DNA of 64,000 bases, taken from the NCBI RefSeq assembly GCF_002797915.1, contig NZ_PGTY01000001.1, positions 1,116,001 through 1,180,000 on the forward strand, read 5' to 3'. The notes under the pieces were generated by a model. It made no database searches. It saw only the letters and a program-made list of their open reading frames with translations, and had not been told where the DNA came from. The position numbers and the translations under genes were made by a program. This document shows positions 54,798 through 63,949 of the stretch, piece after piece. How positions within the stretch are numbered: the first letter of the stretch is position 1; each line of letters starts with the position of its first letter. Source of the stretch: Yoonia maricola. Lineage in GTDB: Bacteria; Pseudomonadota; Alphaproteobacteria; Rhodobacterales; Rhodobacteraceae.

Positions 54798-54993
54798 GGG
54801 TATCGTTTGGCCTGTTTTTTTCTGTATCGATTGCGCCTGCGTCAGGCTCTGTGACTTTTACGAAATATGCGATTAGGCGCCTGACTACCCCAATTCCGGC
54901 ATGAAACACCACCGTCAGCGCACGCTGCACCGCGACAAGTGCGATGGAAATACCACCATACACCCGAGGCCCAAGCCCCGTAGTTTTATCCAT
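54790..54993 (-). CDS. Small protein bridging Mrp and type I secretion genes, unknown
   Basis: A 67-aa protein overlapping mrpG by 8 bases at its start (ATGGATAA) and the T1SS ABC gene by 8 bases at its end (ATGTCTGA). Such double coupling argues strongly that it is translated. It has one moderately hydrophobic, possibly amphipathic segment (VYGGISIALVAVQRALTVVF, residues ~11-30), a positively charged centre (RRLIAYFVK) and an acidic, polar C-terminus. No family is recognised; it may be a peripheral membrane protein linked to either neighbour. Confidence 0.6.
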   Translation of the reverse strand: MDKTTGLGPRVYGGISIALVAVQRALTVVFHAGIGVVRRLIAYFVKVTEPDAGAIDTEKNRPNDTHV

Positions 54994-55357
54994 CGCGGTC
55001 GCTTTCAGGCACGCTCAGGGTTGACCAGGTATCATCCAGCGGCGGATCGGGTGGCGTGTCGCAGGCCCGGCGATGGATGTTTACCTTGCCGATGAAATTC
55101 GCTGAAATCGGGGCGGTGACAAAAAGGAATGCCATGATCAGCAACTCATGCGTCGACGGCTCTCCAATATCAAAAGAATGGACGACCGAGGCTAGAAGAA
55201 GCATACCGATCCCAACAGTCCCGACCTTGGTGGGTGCGTGCAGCCGCGTCATGGGATCGTTGAATTTCAACAACCCGATTGCACCGACCAGCACGAACCC
55301 TGATCCGATAATCAAAAACAGACAGACGAAATATGTTCCGATGATTTGTGGCGTCAT
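54986..55357 (-). CDS. mrpG: Na+/H+ antiporter subunit G
   Basis: A 123-aa protein with three helices. FLIIGSGFVLVGAIGLLKFNDPMTRLHAPTK is the invariant MrpG region (L-P-D/N-x-x-x-R-x-H-A-x-x-K), followed by TVGIGMLLLASVV. The frame is open far upstream, but ATG 55357 overlaps mrpF by four bases and gives the family length. Confidence 0.94.
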   Translation of the reverse strand: MTPQIIGTYFVCLFLIIGSGFVLVGAIGLLKFNDPMTRLHAPTKVGTVGIGMLLLASVVHSFDIGEPSTHELLIMAFLFVTAPISANFIGKVNIHRRACDTPPDPPLDDTWSTLSVPESDRDG

Positions 55358-55641
55358 TCGATGATATCCCCCCGTAGAATAAACCGCGCCATCGCAACTG
55401 TTGAGACAAAGCCCAACATGGCGATCAGCAAAGCCACCTCGAAATAGATCTGCACGCCTTGGTGGATGCCCAGAACGATCACCAGCCCCAGCGCATTGAT
55501 CACCATTGTGTCCAATGCAAGCACCCTGTCCCCCGAAGTCGGCCCCAGCACCAACCGCACCATCGACATCACCTGCCCTAGCGCCAGCGCCAGAAAGGTG
55601 ATCGCCAGTGCGACGTTCAAAAACTGCGTTGCCAGTATCAT
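55354..55641 (-). CDS. mrpF: Na+/H+ antiporter subunit F
   Basis: A 95-aa protein with three helices. RLVLGPTSGDRVLALDTM is the MrpF signature (R-x-x-x-G-P-x-x-x-D-R-x-x-A-x-D), followed by EVALLIAMLGFVSTVAMARF. It overlaps mrpE and mrpG by four bases each. Confidence 0.94.
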   Translation of the reverse strand: MILATQFLNVALAITFLALALGQVMSMVRLVLGPTSGDRVLALDTMVINALGLVIVLGIHQGVQIYFEVALLIAMLGFVSTVAMARFILRGDIIE

Positions 55642-56138
55642 GAAAAAATCTCCAACAATCGGGCCTCGTAGCGGGTGATAATATCTTCGCGTACCGCATC
55701 TGCATCATGCGTATGCAGGACATGTACAAGCAAGCTGTGCCCCTGATCAGACAAATCAGCAGAAACCGTCCCAGGTGTCAGCGTGATTGTGCCGGCCAAC
55801 AAGGTAATCGCTTCGGGTTCCTTGAGCCGCAGAGGCACGATGATCCATGCGGGTTTCAACTTGGATGTCGGGACCGTCAGAACGATCCATGCCACCTCAA
55901 TGTTGGCCACAATGATGTCCCAGATCACGACAAAGCTGTAGCGGATCATCTTGCGCAGCCGAAAGCTTTTGGGCGTATCTGGCCACCAGACAGAGGTTCC
56001 CCACGGAATGATAATTCCCAGAATGAACCCAAAAACGATCATCCCCGCCGAGAGTTCATTCTGCAGGAACATCCAGACAATCGCCAGAATAAGCGTCAAA
56101 AGCGGGTGTGGGATCAGCCAGTAAAATGCGCGTGTCAT
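55638..56138 (-). CDS. mrpE: Na+/H+ antiporter subunit E
   Basis: A 166-aa protein with two to three N-terminal helices and a cytoplasmic tail. PAWIIVPLRLKEPEAITLLAGTITLTPGTVS is the conserved MrpE region. GGAGG just before ATG 56138 selects this start over an in-frame ATG eight codons earlier. It begins one base after the mrpD stop. Confidence 0.92.
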   Translation of the reverse strand: MTRAFYWLIPHPLLTLILAIVWMFLQNELSAGMIVFGFILGIIIPWGTSVWWPDTPKSFRLRKMIRYSFVVIWDIIVANIEVAWIVLTVPTSKLKPAWIIVPLRLKEPEAITLLAGTITLTPGTVSADLSDQGHSLLVHVLHTHDADAVREDIITRYEARLLEIFS

Positions 56139-56139
56139 A

Positions 56140-57684
56140 TCAGTGATCCTCCGTCTTTCCATCGCTCAGCTTACCCGGTGTATCCACGACCGTCGTGATA
56201 TAGGGTTCGGGGCTGAACAATTGGGCCGCGGTAGCGGTTGTATATCCATGCATATGACCCGCAAAGATTGTGTGCAAAGCCAGCAGCGTGACAAGCCCAC
56301 CAATCGCCACGTAAGACATCGTCGCAGGCGGGGTGACCGGATCTGCATCAGCAGATGGCGCCACGCTTTGTGCCTTCCAGAACAAGACGCTGCCTGCCCG
56401 CGCAAACCCCACAACGCTGATCAGGCTGGACCCCAGCACAACGGCCCAGATCCAGACCATCAGATCGCTGTCAAAGGCCGCGTCCAGCACCAACAACTTA
56501 CCAAGGAAACCTGACAACGGAGGCAAACCGGCCATAGCGATGGCTGCAACGAAAAACAGGCTTGCCGTTAATGTCGCCCCCGCCACGGGTGCCTGTGCTG
56601 TCAACGCAAGGTTCGCCCGGCCAGACCGTACCAAATCAACAATCAAGAACAGTGCAGCGCCTGCAAAGGTTGAATGCACGATATAGTACAGCGCTGCTGC
56701 AATCCCTTCCGGCGACAAGAGTGCAATGGATAACAGCACCATCCCCATAGACCCGATAATCGAAAACGCCACCAACCGGTCGAACCTTTTAGCTGCCAAA
56801 ACGCCCACCATTCCTACCGCGAGCGACACTAGCGCAGCGGGTAGCAACCATGTGTCGTGCAGCCCAGCTGTGATCGCCAGATCAGGAGGGAAGATCAGCG
56901 TATAAACCCGGATGATTGCATAGGCCCCTACTTTGGTCATGATCGCAAAAAGCGCCGCAACCGGTGCCGGGGCCTCGGCATAGCTGGAGGGCAGCCAGAA
57001 GTGTAGTGGCACGAGGGCGGCTTTGATCGCAAAGACAAGCAGCAACAGAACCGCCGCGACGCGGATACCCACGGTTTCGTCGGCGCTGATCAAGGTGACA
57101 CGGTTGGCCAGATCGGCCATGTTCAGCGTGCCTGTTTCCGCATAAAGCGCGCCCAGCGCGAAAAGAAACAGGGTCGATCCAATGAGATTAAACAGCACGT
57201 ATTGCACGCCCGCCCGCAATCGCACTGTCCCGCCTGCGTGTATCATCAGCCCATAGGACGCGATTAACAGTACTTCGAAGAAAACGAAGAGGTTAAAGAG
57301 ATCACCTGTCAGAAACGCCCCCAAGATCCCCATCAGCTGAAACTGGAACAAGGCATGAAAATGCCGCCCTCGGTCATCCCAGCCTGAACTGATCGCATAG
57401 ATCAGCACAAAAAGCGCAAGTACCGTGGTCAGCAGGATCATCATCGTCGACAATCTGTCGCCCACCACGACAATCCCAAAAGGGGCAGCCCAATCACCCA
57501 ATTGATACAGCATGATCGTGCCATCGGCGGTCGCCCACGCCAAACCAGCGGAAATCGCGACCAGCATCAAAACACCGGTCATTGAGAACACGCGCTGAAT
57601 GCCGATGTGGTAACGCGCCGCCAGAACGATGAAGGGTGCCAACATGGCGGGCAACACAACAGGTGCAATCAGCCAATGGGTCAT
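56140..57684 (-). CDS. mrpD: Na+/H+ antiporter subunit D
   Basis: A 514-aa protein with about 14 helices, homologous to complex I subunit NuoM/N. DLFNLFVFFEVLLIASYGLM carries the conserved membrane glutamate, and LVFAIKAALVPLHFWLPSSYAEAPAPVAALFA carries the key lysine and proline-rich helix. GLPPLSGFLGK is also typical. It overlaps mrpC by four bases. Confidence 0.95.
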   Translation of the reverse strand: MTHWLIAPVVLPAMLAPFIVLAARYHIGIQRVFSMTGVLMLVAISAGLAWATADGTIMLYQLGDWAAPFGIVVVGDRLSTMMILLTTVLALFVLIYAISSGWDDRGRHFHALFQFQLMGILGAFLTGDLFNLFVFFEVLLIASYGLMIHAGGTVRLRAGVQYVLFNLIGSTLFLFALGALYAETGTLNMADLANRVTLISADETVGIRVAAVLLLLVFAIKAALVPLHFWLPSSYAEAPAPVAALFAIMTKVGAYAIIRVYTLIFPPDLAITAGLHDTWLLPAALVSLAVGMVGVLAAKRFDRLVAFSIIGSMGMVLLSIALLSPEGIAAALYYIVHSTFAGAALFLIVDLVRSGRANLALTAQAPVAGATLTASLFFVAAIAMAGLPPLSGFLGKLLVLDAAFDSDLMVWIWAVVLGSSLISVVGFARAGSVLFWKAQSVAPSADADPVTPPATMSYVAIGGLVTLLALHTIFAGHMHGYTTATAAQLFSPEPYITTVVDTPGKLSDGKTEDH

Positions 57685-58037
57685 ACTTTGCCCTCCGGCT
57701 CATTCTCAAGGGTGTCAGGCTGATCGTCCACATGATCGTCATCAGACCCTAGGAATGCGCCCAAACCGATCATCACAACAACAGCCGTCATCCCGAAAGA
57801 GATCACAATCGCGGTCAGCACCAGCGCCTGAGGCAGCGGGTCAGTATATGTCGTTACATCGTCGCGCAGCACAGGCGGCGCACCGGCCACCACACGGCCA
57901 GAGGTGAACAGAAAGACGTTCACGGCATAGGTCAGCAGTGAGATGCCCAAAATCACGGGGAACGTCCGCAAACGCAGAACCAAATAAATACCCGCGGCGG
58001 TCATGACACCAATGGCAGAGGCAATCAGAAATTCCAT
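57681..58037 (-). CDS. mrpC: Na+/H+ antiporter subunit C
   Basis: A 118-aa protein with three helices, similar to NuoK. SAIGVMTAAGIYLVLRLRTFPVILGISLLTYAVNVFL and DPLPQALVLTAIVISFGMTAV are characteristic. ATG 58037 is one base after the mrpAB stop; the longer open frame has no support. Confidence 0.94.
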   Translation of the reverse strand: MEFLIASAIGVMTAAGIYLVLRLRTFPVILGISLLTYAVNVFLFTSGRVVAGAPPVLRDDVTTYTDPLPQALVLTAIVISFGMTAVVVMIGLGAFLGSDDDHVDDQPDTLENEPEGKV

Positions 58038-58038
58038 G

Positions 58039-60909
58039 CTACACGCCCTCCCCTGCGGTTCGGGGCACCGGATCACTGCGTGACGGATCGATGTCCATCG
58101 GATGCTCGCTATCAACGGCATCCTTGCGGCGCGCAAGGCGCGAGAAGCTTTCGAGCGAAAGCATCACGGCGCCTACAACCGACAGAAAAACGCCGACATC
58201 AAAAAGCGCCGCCGTTGCCAGTTCGAATTCCTGAAACGGCGGGATACGCACATAGGTAAAGTCAGAGGTCAGGAACGGTTTATCGACAAACCAAGAGCCG
58301 ATACCCGTGAACCCCGCGACCAGCACCCCTGCCCCGATCACACCGTGGTAGGGATACTTCAACCGGGCAGACGTCCATGAAAAACCGCTCGCCATATATT
58401 GCATCACAACACCAATCGATACGATCAGACCGGCGATAAAGCCGCCACCCGGCTCATTGTGACCGCTGAGGAAAATGTAGAAACCAACCATCATCACAAC
58501 GGGCATCATCCCACGGGTCAGAACCACCATCATCATGGGGTGGACACCACCGGCTTGCGGCTGGTCAGGTTTGCGGTTCAACAAACGGGTGCGGACCGGG
58601 CCACTCAGCAAGGCCTCTGTCAGCGCATAGATCAGCAAGGCCGCGATACTGAGCACGATAATCTCGCCGAAGGTATCAAAGCCACGGAAATCAACCAGAA
58701 TGACGTTGACCACATTGGTGCCGCCGCCGCCTTTGTAAGAATTGGCCAGATGGAATTCCGAAATCGACGTCGCAACAGGATCGCGCAGCATATAATAATA
58801 GGCGAGCGCGAAGCTGGCCAAACCACCTGCCACCGCGACGGCCACATCGCGCATACGCCGCAGCACGGTGCTTTCAATCGGGGTGTTGTTGGGCAGGAAA
58901 TTCAACGCGAGCAGCAACAGAATGATCGTCACCACCTCAACCGTGAACTGTGTCATCGCGAGGTCGGGCGCGCTTAGGAAGACAAAGCCGATCGATACCA
59001 TCAACCCCACAATCCCCATCAGAATAAGCGACAAGAACCGGTTGCGGTGCAGAAAGACCATACCAATGGTCGCAGCCACCAACATGCCCCATCCAGAGAT
59101 CAGAACAGGGTCAGCGGTCTGCATATCATGCATGGGCGCGCCAACGGTGCCTGTGGTCCAAGCGTAGTAACCTGCAACCACGATGGTCACTGTTCCAATG
59201 GCAGCGTAGCGTGTGAAGGCACCGTTATGTAACGGCAGAACCAAGACCTGCGATAGCTTGACGGCCATCGTGATAATCGCTTCAAAAATTACCTTTGCTT
59301 CAGGCCGTGGAACAGCGTCCCACAGGCGCAAGGCTGGTCGAAACACAAACAACATCGCCAAGCCGCCAAGAACTGCAATGATCGACATATAAAGCGCAGG
59401 CACCAAACCGTGCCAGATTTTCAAATGCGCCGACGGCATCTCTGCGGCATTGCCAAGCACAGAGGCCGTAACCAGTTTGACGAAAGGCTCTGCCACAAAA
59501 GGCGCCACACCGATCACAACGACAGGGATGATCAGCAATGCAGGCGGCAACCACATGCCCGCAGGCGGGTCGTGTGGTTTGGCGGGGTAATCATCGCGGA
59601 CCGGGCCGAAGAACACATGACTGATCAGGCGGAAGCAATAGGCCGCAGAAAAAAGCGACCCAACAGTTGCCAGAACAGGGACAAGCCAATGGCTGCCGAA
59701 AAGCACGGTATGATGGGCTTCTTCCAGCATCATTTCCTTGGACAGGAACCCGTTGAGCAGCGGGATACCTGCCATCGACAAGGCGGCAAGCATCACGATC
59801 ATGAAAGTCACAGGCATCAACCGGCGTAAGCCCCCTAATCGCCTGATATCGCGGGTGTGGGCTTCGTGATCGACGATACCTGCGGACATAAACAATGCGG
59901 CCTTGAACGTCGCATGGTTAAGGATGTGAAACACCGCAGCCATTGCACCAAAAGCGGTCCCTGTGCCCAAGAGCATCGTGATCAAGCCCAAATGGCTGAC
60001 AGTGGAAAAAGCGAGTAGCGCTTTGAGATCATGCTTGAAGAGCGCAATCACCGCGCCCAGAACCATTGTGATCAACCCAGCGGTAGTCACGATCACAAAC
60101 CATTCCGTCGTGCCGGACAGCACTGGCCACATCCGCGCCATCAAGAATATTCCAGCCTTTACCATGGTCGCAGAGTGCAGGTAGGCCGACACGGGCGTGG
60201 GCGCTGCCATGGCGTGCGGCAGCCAGAAATGGAACGGGAACTGGGCCGATTTTGTGAAACAACCCAACAAGATCAAAATGAGGGCGGGCAAATAAAGTGG
60301 ATCTGCCTGAATCAATTCACGGTTCTGTAAGATGACGCTCAGATCATAGCTGCCGACAATCTGCCCAAGGATCAGCATGCCACCGATCATGGCCAACCCG
60401 CCCATACCCGTCACAGTCAGCGCCATACGCGCACCCTGACGCCCTTCCGGCAGATGTTTCCAATAGCCAATCAGCAGAAAGGACGATAGAGAGGTCAGCT
60501 CCCAGAAAATTAGCAAAAGCAGGATGTTATCGCTCAGAACGATGCCCACCATCGCGCCTTGGAAGAGCAGCAGGTAGGTAAAAAACTCGCCCATATTGTC
60601 GTTGCGGCTCAGGTATTGGCGGGCATAGGCGATGATCAACAGGCCAATGCCAAGGATCAACAACGCAAAGAAAAAGCCAAGGCTGTCCAGCATCAGCGTG
60701 AAATTCAGCCCCAGCGCAGGCATCCAATCGACGCGAGCAGTGACGATATCACCAGCAATGATGGCGGGCAGATTGGTCAATAGCCCCACAAAAGCGGCCA
60801 AAGTCACAGTAAAGGTCACCCCCGCACAGGCGGACCGCCCAGCGGGATTCATCAACCCTGGCAGAAGTGCACCGAAGAACGGCAATGCAACAATGAAAAA
60901 GAGGGACAC
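58039..60909 (-). CDS. mrpA: Na+/H+ antiporter subunit A fused to subunit B
   Basis: A 956-aa fusion, as in group-2 Mrp (PhaAB) systems. MrpA spans residues 1 to ~790, with SLSSFLLIGYWKH, LGCFTKSAQFPFHFWLPHAM (key lysine) and GIPLLNGFLSKEMMLEEA. The MrpB part (~800-940) contains RGMMPVVMMVGFYIFLSGHNEPGGGFIAGL. GTG 60909 with GGGAG upstream is preferred over a TTG at 60948. First gene of mrpABCDEFG; the complex exchanges Na+ for H+ and supports salt and pH tolerance. Control region: 60910-61055. Confidence 0.95.
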   Translation of the reverse strand: MSLFFIVALPFFGALLPGLMNPAGRSACAGVTFTVTLAAFVGLLTNLPAIIAGDIVTARVDWMPALGLNFTLMLDSLGFFFALLILGIGLLIIAYARQYLSRNDNMGEFFTYLLLFQGAMVGIVLSDNILLLLIFWELTSLSSFLLIGYWKHLPEGRQGARMALTVTGMGGLAMIGGMLILGQIVGSYDLSVILQNRELIQADPLYLPALILILLGCFTKSAQFPFHFWLPHAMAAPTPVSAYLHSATMVKAGIFLMARMWPVLSGTTEWFVIVTTAGLITMVLGAVIALFKHDLKALLAFSTVSHLGLITMLLGTGTAFGAMAAVFHILNHATFKAALFMSAGIVDHEAHTRDIRRLGGLRRLMPVTFMIVMLAALSMAGIPLLNGFLSKEMMLEEAHHTVLFGSHWLVPVLATVGSLFSAAYCFRLISHVFFGPVRDDYPAKPHDPPAGMWLPPALLIIPVVVIGVAPFVAEPFVKLVTASVLGNAAEMPSAHLKIWHGLVPALYMSIIAVLGGLAMLFVFRPALRLWDAVPRPEAKVIFEAIITMAVKLSQVLVLPLHNGAFTRYAAIGTVTIVVAGYYAWTTGTVGAPMHDMQTADPVLISGWGMLVAATIGMVFLHRNRFLSLILMGIVGLMVSIGFVFLSAPDLAMTQFTVEVVTIILLLLALNFLPNNTPIESTVLRRMRDVAVAVAGGLASFALAYYYMLRDPVATSISEFHLANSYKGGGGTNVVNVILVDFRGFDTFGEIIVLSIAALLIYALTEALLSGPVRTRLLNRKPDQPQAGGVHPMMMVVLTRGMMPVVMMVGFYIFLSGHNEPGGGFIAGLIVSIGVVMQYMASGFSWTSARLKYPYHGVIGAGVLVAGFTGIGSWFVDKPFLTSDFTYVRIPPFQEFELATAALFDVGVFLSVVGAVMLSLESFSRLARRKDAVDSEHPMDIDPSRSDPVPRTAGEGV

Positions 60910-61055
60910 GATAACTCCCGATATTTTGGCTGATAAATGTGTGACCAATGCGAGCGGTCTTGAAAAGAGAGAAATGCAAGAAAGTCATGAATTCAGGCGT
61001 AGAAACCTGTGAAATATGCCTTGCAAGCACCTGAGAACAAAGGCATTTGGTATAA

Positions 61056-61131
61056 TGGTGCCCCCACACGGACTCGAACCGCGGACCTACTGATTACAAA
61101 TCAGTTGCTCTACCAGCTGAGCTATAGGGGC
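61056..61131 (-). tRNA. tRNA-Thr(UGU)
   Basis: A 76-nt tRNA on the minus strand with encoded CCA. The acceptor GCCCCTA pairs with TGGGGGC, the D arm is GCTCAGCTGGTAGAGC, the anticodon loop TTTGTAA gives anticodon TGT, and the T arm is GCGGTTCGAGTCCGT with a weak pair. Confidence 0.96.
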
Positions 61132-61339
61132 ACTGGTGCGCCGCATGCGGCGTGCCGGTTTGACCGACTGCGCGGCGTATAGCAGGGGAAAACACGGATG
61201 TGCAATGGTGTTTTCGCATTGCTTACGCAAAAAAGATGCGTGCTCTTTTCCTATTGTCAGACCCTGCTCGCGATCCTGCTTTCGTGTCTGGGAAATCATT
61301 CTATGATGCTTGCCAAATACACGTCCCAAAGGGGGTTTC

Positions 61340-62221
61340 ATGCAGATCGCATTTCATATTGGCGCAAATTGTACGGATGAAGATCGACTGCTGAAATCAA
61401 CGCTCAAGAACGCTGACACCCTGTTGCAGCATGGTATCGCTGTCCCCGGCCCCGGCAAATACCGCAAGCTAATCCGCGAGGCGATTGAGACCGTGGCAGA
61501 GGGTGCGCCAGCCACAGGCGCCCGTGATGTGTTGTTGGATGCGATTGTCGAAGATGATGATGTGACCCGTCTGGTGTTGAGCAATGACAACTTTATCACC
61601 ATCCCCAAGCGGATCTTCGATCATAGTGTCTTTTATCATCAGGCCGAAAAGAAACTGCGCGGTTTGCACAGCCTGTTTCCTGACGATGATATCAGCTTGT
61701 TTCTGGGTCTGCGTCACCCGGCCAGTTTTCTGCAGGAAACAGCGACCCGCGCCGGTATGCAAAGCCTGCGACATTATCTTGGCGTCTTGTCTCCGCTTGA
61801 GGTGCTGTGGTCCGATGTGATCCAGCGCATCAAACTGGCCGCCCCCGCAACACCACTTTATGTCTGGTGCAACGAAGATACGCCACTGATCTGGGAAGAA
61901 CTGATCCGGCTTTTTGCTGGTGTGGCGGCGGACACGCCGATCACCGGGCAGTTTGATGTATTGTCAAATATTATCAGCCCCGCTGGCATGCAGGCTCTGC
62001 AAACGCGTATCGCAGATATTGGTCCGGAGGATATCGACGCGCGCCAGACGTTGATTGCCGACATACTAGAGGCACATGCTCTGCCCGACCTCGTCGAAGA
62101 CAGCATCACCTTGCCGGAGCTTGATGACGCGGTCGTGGACGCAATGAGCGCGGCATATGAGGCCGATCTTGAGATTATTGCAGATATGGAAGGGGTGGAA
62201 CTGATCCTCCCCTTCGATTAA
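61340..62221 (+). CDS. Conserved-looking protein of unknown function
   Basis: A 293-aa soluble protein. It starts MQIAFHIGANCTDEDRLLKS, a strand-helix opening reminiscent of P-loop or sulfotransferase-like folds but with no Walker A. Later it shows LFLGLRHPASFLQETATRAG and ATPLYVWCNEDTPLIWEELI, which look like core strands of an alpha/beta domain. The C-terminus is acidic (YEADLEIIADMEGVELILPFD). A GGGGG ribosome site selects ATG 61340. It lies alone between tRNA-Thr and the convergent gapR. No function is proposed. Confidence 0.75.
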   Translation: MQIAFHIGANCTDEDRLLKSTLKNADTLLQHGIAVPGPGKYRKLIREAIETVAEGAPATGARDVLLDAIVEDDDVTRLVLSNDNFITIPKRIFDHSVFYHQAEKKLRGLHSLFPDDDISLFLGLRHPASFLQETATRAGMQSLRHYLGVLSPLEVLWSDVIQRIKLAAPATPLYVWCNEDTPLIWEELIRLFAGVAADTPITGQFDVLSNIISPAGMQALQTRIADIGPEDIDARQTLIADILEAHALPDLVEDSITLPELDDAVVDAMSAAYEADLEIIADMEGVELILPFD

Positions 62222-62225
62222 GGGA

Positions 62226-62483
62226 TTACATGCCCAGTGCGGCTTTATACATATCCATGACCGCCTCTTCCTCGGCCAGATCATTCGCATCGCGCTTGCG
62301 GATTGCCACGATCTTGCGCAGCACTTTGGTGTCATAGCCGCGGCCTTTCGCTTCGGCCATCACTTCTTTTTGCGCATCCGCAATGTCTTTCTTTTCGGCC
62401 TCCAGCCGCTCATAGCGTTCCACGAACTGGCGCAGTTCTTGTCCGGCAACGGTGCTGGCGGTCTCGGTCACGGTATCGTTCAT
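62226..62483 (-). CDS. gapR: GapR-family DNA-binding protein (DUF2312)
   Basis: An 85-aa protein almost covered by the DUF2312 domain: ELRQFVERYERLEAEKKDIA, DAQKEVMAEAKGRGYDTKVLR, KIVAIRKRDANDLAEEEAVM. It is helical, with the conserved lysine/arginine pattern. Caulobacter GapR (89 aa) is a tetrameric clamp on overtwisted DNA needed for replication and chromosome organisation. It is convergent with the unknown gene, with 4 bases between the stops, and divergent from the small membrane protein. Confidence 0.92.
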   Translation of the reverse strand: MNDTVTETASTVAGQELRQFVERYERLEAEKKDIADAQKEVMAEAKGRGYDTKVLRKIVAIRKRDANDLAEEEAVMDMYKAALGM

Positions 62484-62590
62484 TCATGCTCTCCTGAAAA
62501 CTTGCCATTGACTAGCCCCTGCCCCTTTGGCCTGCAACCCTTGCGCCGCATCCCGGCGCGCGTTAGGTCGGCCAAAACGCAGGAGTGACC

Positions 62591-62806
62591 ATGGAAATCA
62601 TCGTTTGGAGCGGCGCGGCACTGTCGGTCATAGGCCTGTGTGGGATCGTCTACAGCATTGTTGCGGTCACGCGCGCCAAACGTGCAAACTTGGCCGATGA
62701 GGAACTACGCGCGCGCATCTCCAAGATTTTGCCAATCAATCTGGGCGCGCTTTTTGTATCAATGATTGGCCTGATGGCCGTGATCGTCGGGGTGATGCTG
62801 GGTTAA
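62591..62806 (+). CDS. Small inner-membrane protein of unknown function
   Basis: A 71-aa protein with two transmembrane helices (residues ~3-25 and ~50-71) joined by a charged cytoplasmic loop (TRAKRANLADEELRARISKI). AGGAG at 62581-62585 sets ATG 62591. It resembles small conserved membrane proteins of Rhodobacterales, but no function is known. The stop overlaps that of the next convergent gene by four bases. Confidence 0.75.
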   Translation: MEIIVWSGAALSVIGLCGIVYSIVAVTRAKRANLADEELRARISKILPINLGALFVSMIGLMAVIVGVMLG

Positions 62807-63852
62807 AGCTCGGCCCCCTCATGCATGACAATTGTGGCCATCGCCGCCAAAGCCGGAACTGCGGCACCATATTTTCGCGCCATTGTCGGATTTGAAGCGT
62901 TCCCAGCCACAGCCCGCGCGGCGACACCCGCCAATATCGCTGCCAGCCTGAAGAAGGCAAACACCAGATAGAATGGCCAACCGTCGATCCGTTCAAGACC
63001 CCGGCGCGCCGCATAATCCGCCACATATTGGGCCTCGCTTGGTAGCCCCAAGGCCGCCCGGTCCACGCCCGCCAATCCGCGCATATCGCCTTGGTTAGGT
63101 AGCCGCCATTGCATGCATTGATAGGCCAAATCGGCCATGGGGTGCCCAAGTGTGGATAGCTCCCAGTCCAAAATGCCCGCAATTTCAGCAGTTTCCGAGC
63201 GAAAGATCATGTTATCAAGACGCCAATCGCCATGCACCAGCGCAACCTGTCCATCATCAGCAGGCATTTGCGCGCCAAGCCACGCGATGATCTCGGACAT
63301 CGCTTCGGTCGGTGCATCAACCGAGGCAAGATATTGGCTGCTCCAACGGTCCAACTGACGGGCAAAATAATTGCCCGGCCTGCCATAATCGCCAAGGCCC
63401 ACCGCATCGACATCCACGTCATGCATCGCAGCCAAGGCGGCGTTCATCGCGTCATAGATCGCCGACCGTTCCACCTTTTCGCAATCAGGCAGCGCGGGAT
63501 CCCAGAAGATGCGCCCCGGCAGATAGCGCATAACAAAGAAAGCCCGCCCGCTGGGCGAGGTTTCGGTGTCTGCCAAATGCAGCACCTCAGGGACCGGCAC
63601 ATTGGTGCCAGCCAAGGCGTCCATCACACGGAACTCACGATCAACAGCATGGGCTGACGGCAGTAACCGGCCAGGGGGTTTGCTGCGCAACACGTAAGTC
63701 CCGCTTTCAGCGTTGAGCTGATAGGTCGGGTTTGATTGGCCCGTGCCGAATTTGGTGACCTCCTTCAGCCCTTCAAATTCGGCGATGGACTGCGTGAGGT
63801 AAGCGTCCAGATCAGGCAGGCTGATCCCTAGGTTTTGCGCGGCTTCTTTCAT
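62803..63852 (-). CDS. Aminoglycoside-phosphotransferase-fold protein (ACAD10/11-type phosphotransferase)
   Basis: A 349-aa APH-family kinase-like enzyme. FGTGQSNPTYQL is the nucleotide loop, YVLRSKPPGRLLPSAHAVDREFRVM has the conserved lysine/arginine and ADP-binding region, LVHGDWRLDNMIF is the catalytic HGDxxxxN near residue 205, and GILDWELSTLGHPMADLAY carries the Mg aspartate. This form occurs beside or fused to acyl-CoA dehydrogenases, where it phosphorylates 4-hydroxyacyl-CoA. The frame stays open to 63999, but ATG 63852 starts at the family N-terminus. It is divergent from a gene whose start matches that partner. Confidence 0.85.
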   Translation of the reverse strand: MKEAAQNLGISLPDLDAYLTQSIAEFEGLKEVTKFGTGQSNPTYQLNAESGTYVLRSKPPGRLLPSAHAVDREFRVMDALAGTNVPVPEVLHLADTETSPSGRAFFVMRYLPGRIFWDPALPDCEKVERSAIYDAMNAALAAMHDVDVDAVGLGDYGRPGNYFARQLDRWSSQYLASVDAPTEAMSEIIAWLGAQMPADDGQVALVHGDWRLDNMIFRSETAEIAGILDWELSTLGHPMADLAYQCMQWRLPNQGDMRGLAGVDRAALGLPSEAQYVADYAARRGLERIDGWPFYLVFAFFRLAAILAGVAARAVAGNASNPTMARKYGAAVPALAAMATIVMHEGAEL

Positions 63853-63949
63853 GGCCCCATTAGGGCCGCCTGCCCACCCATGTGCAACCATTGATTGACA
63901 CACCGACCCTGCGATGCACGATGGCGACAAGATAACATGAGGCGCAGCG

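Noticed and set aside
55358..55729. N-terminal extension of mrpG over mrpF
   Set aside because: The extra sequence is low-complexity Gly/Ala/Arg from another frame of mrpF; ATG 55357 gives the family length and an ATGA overlap.
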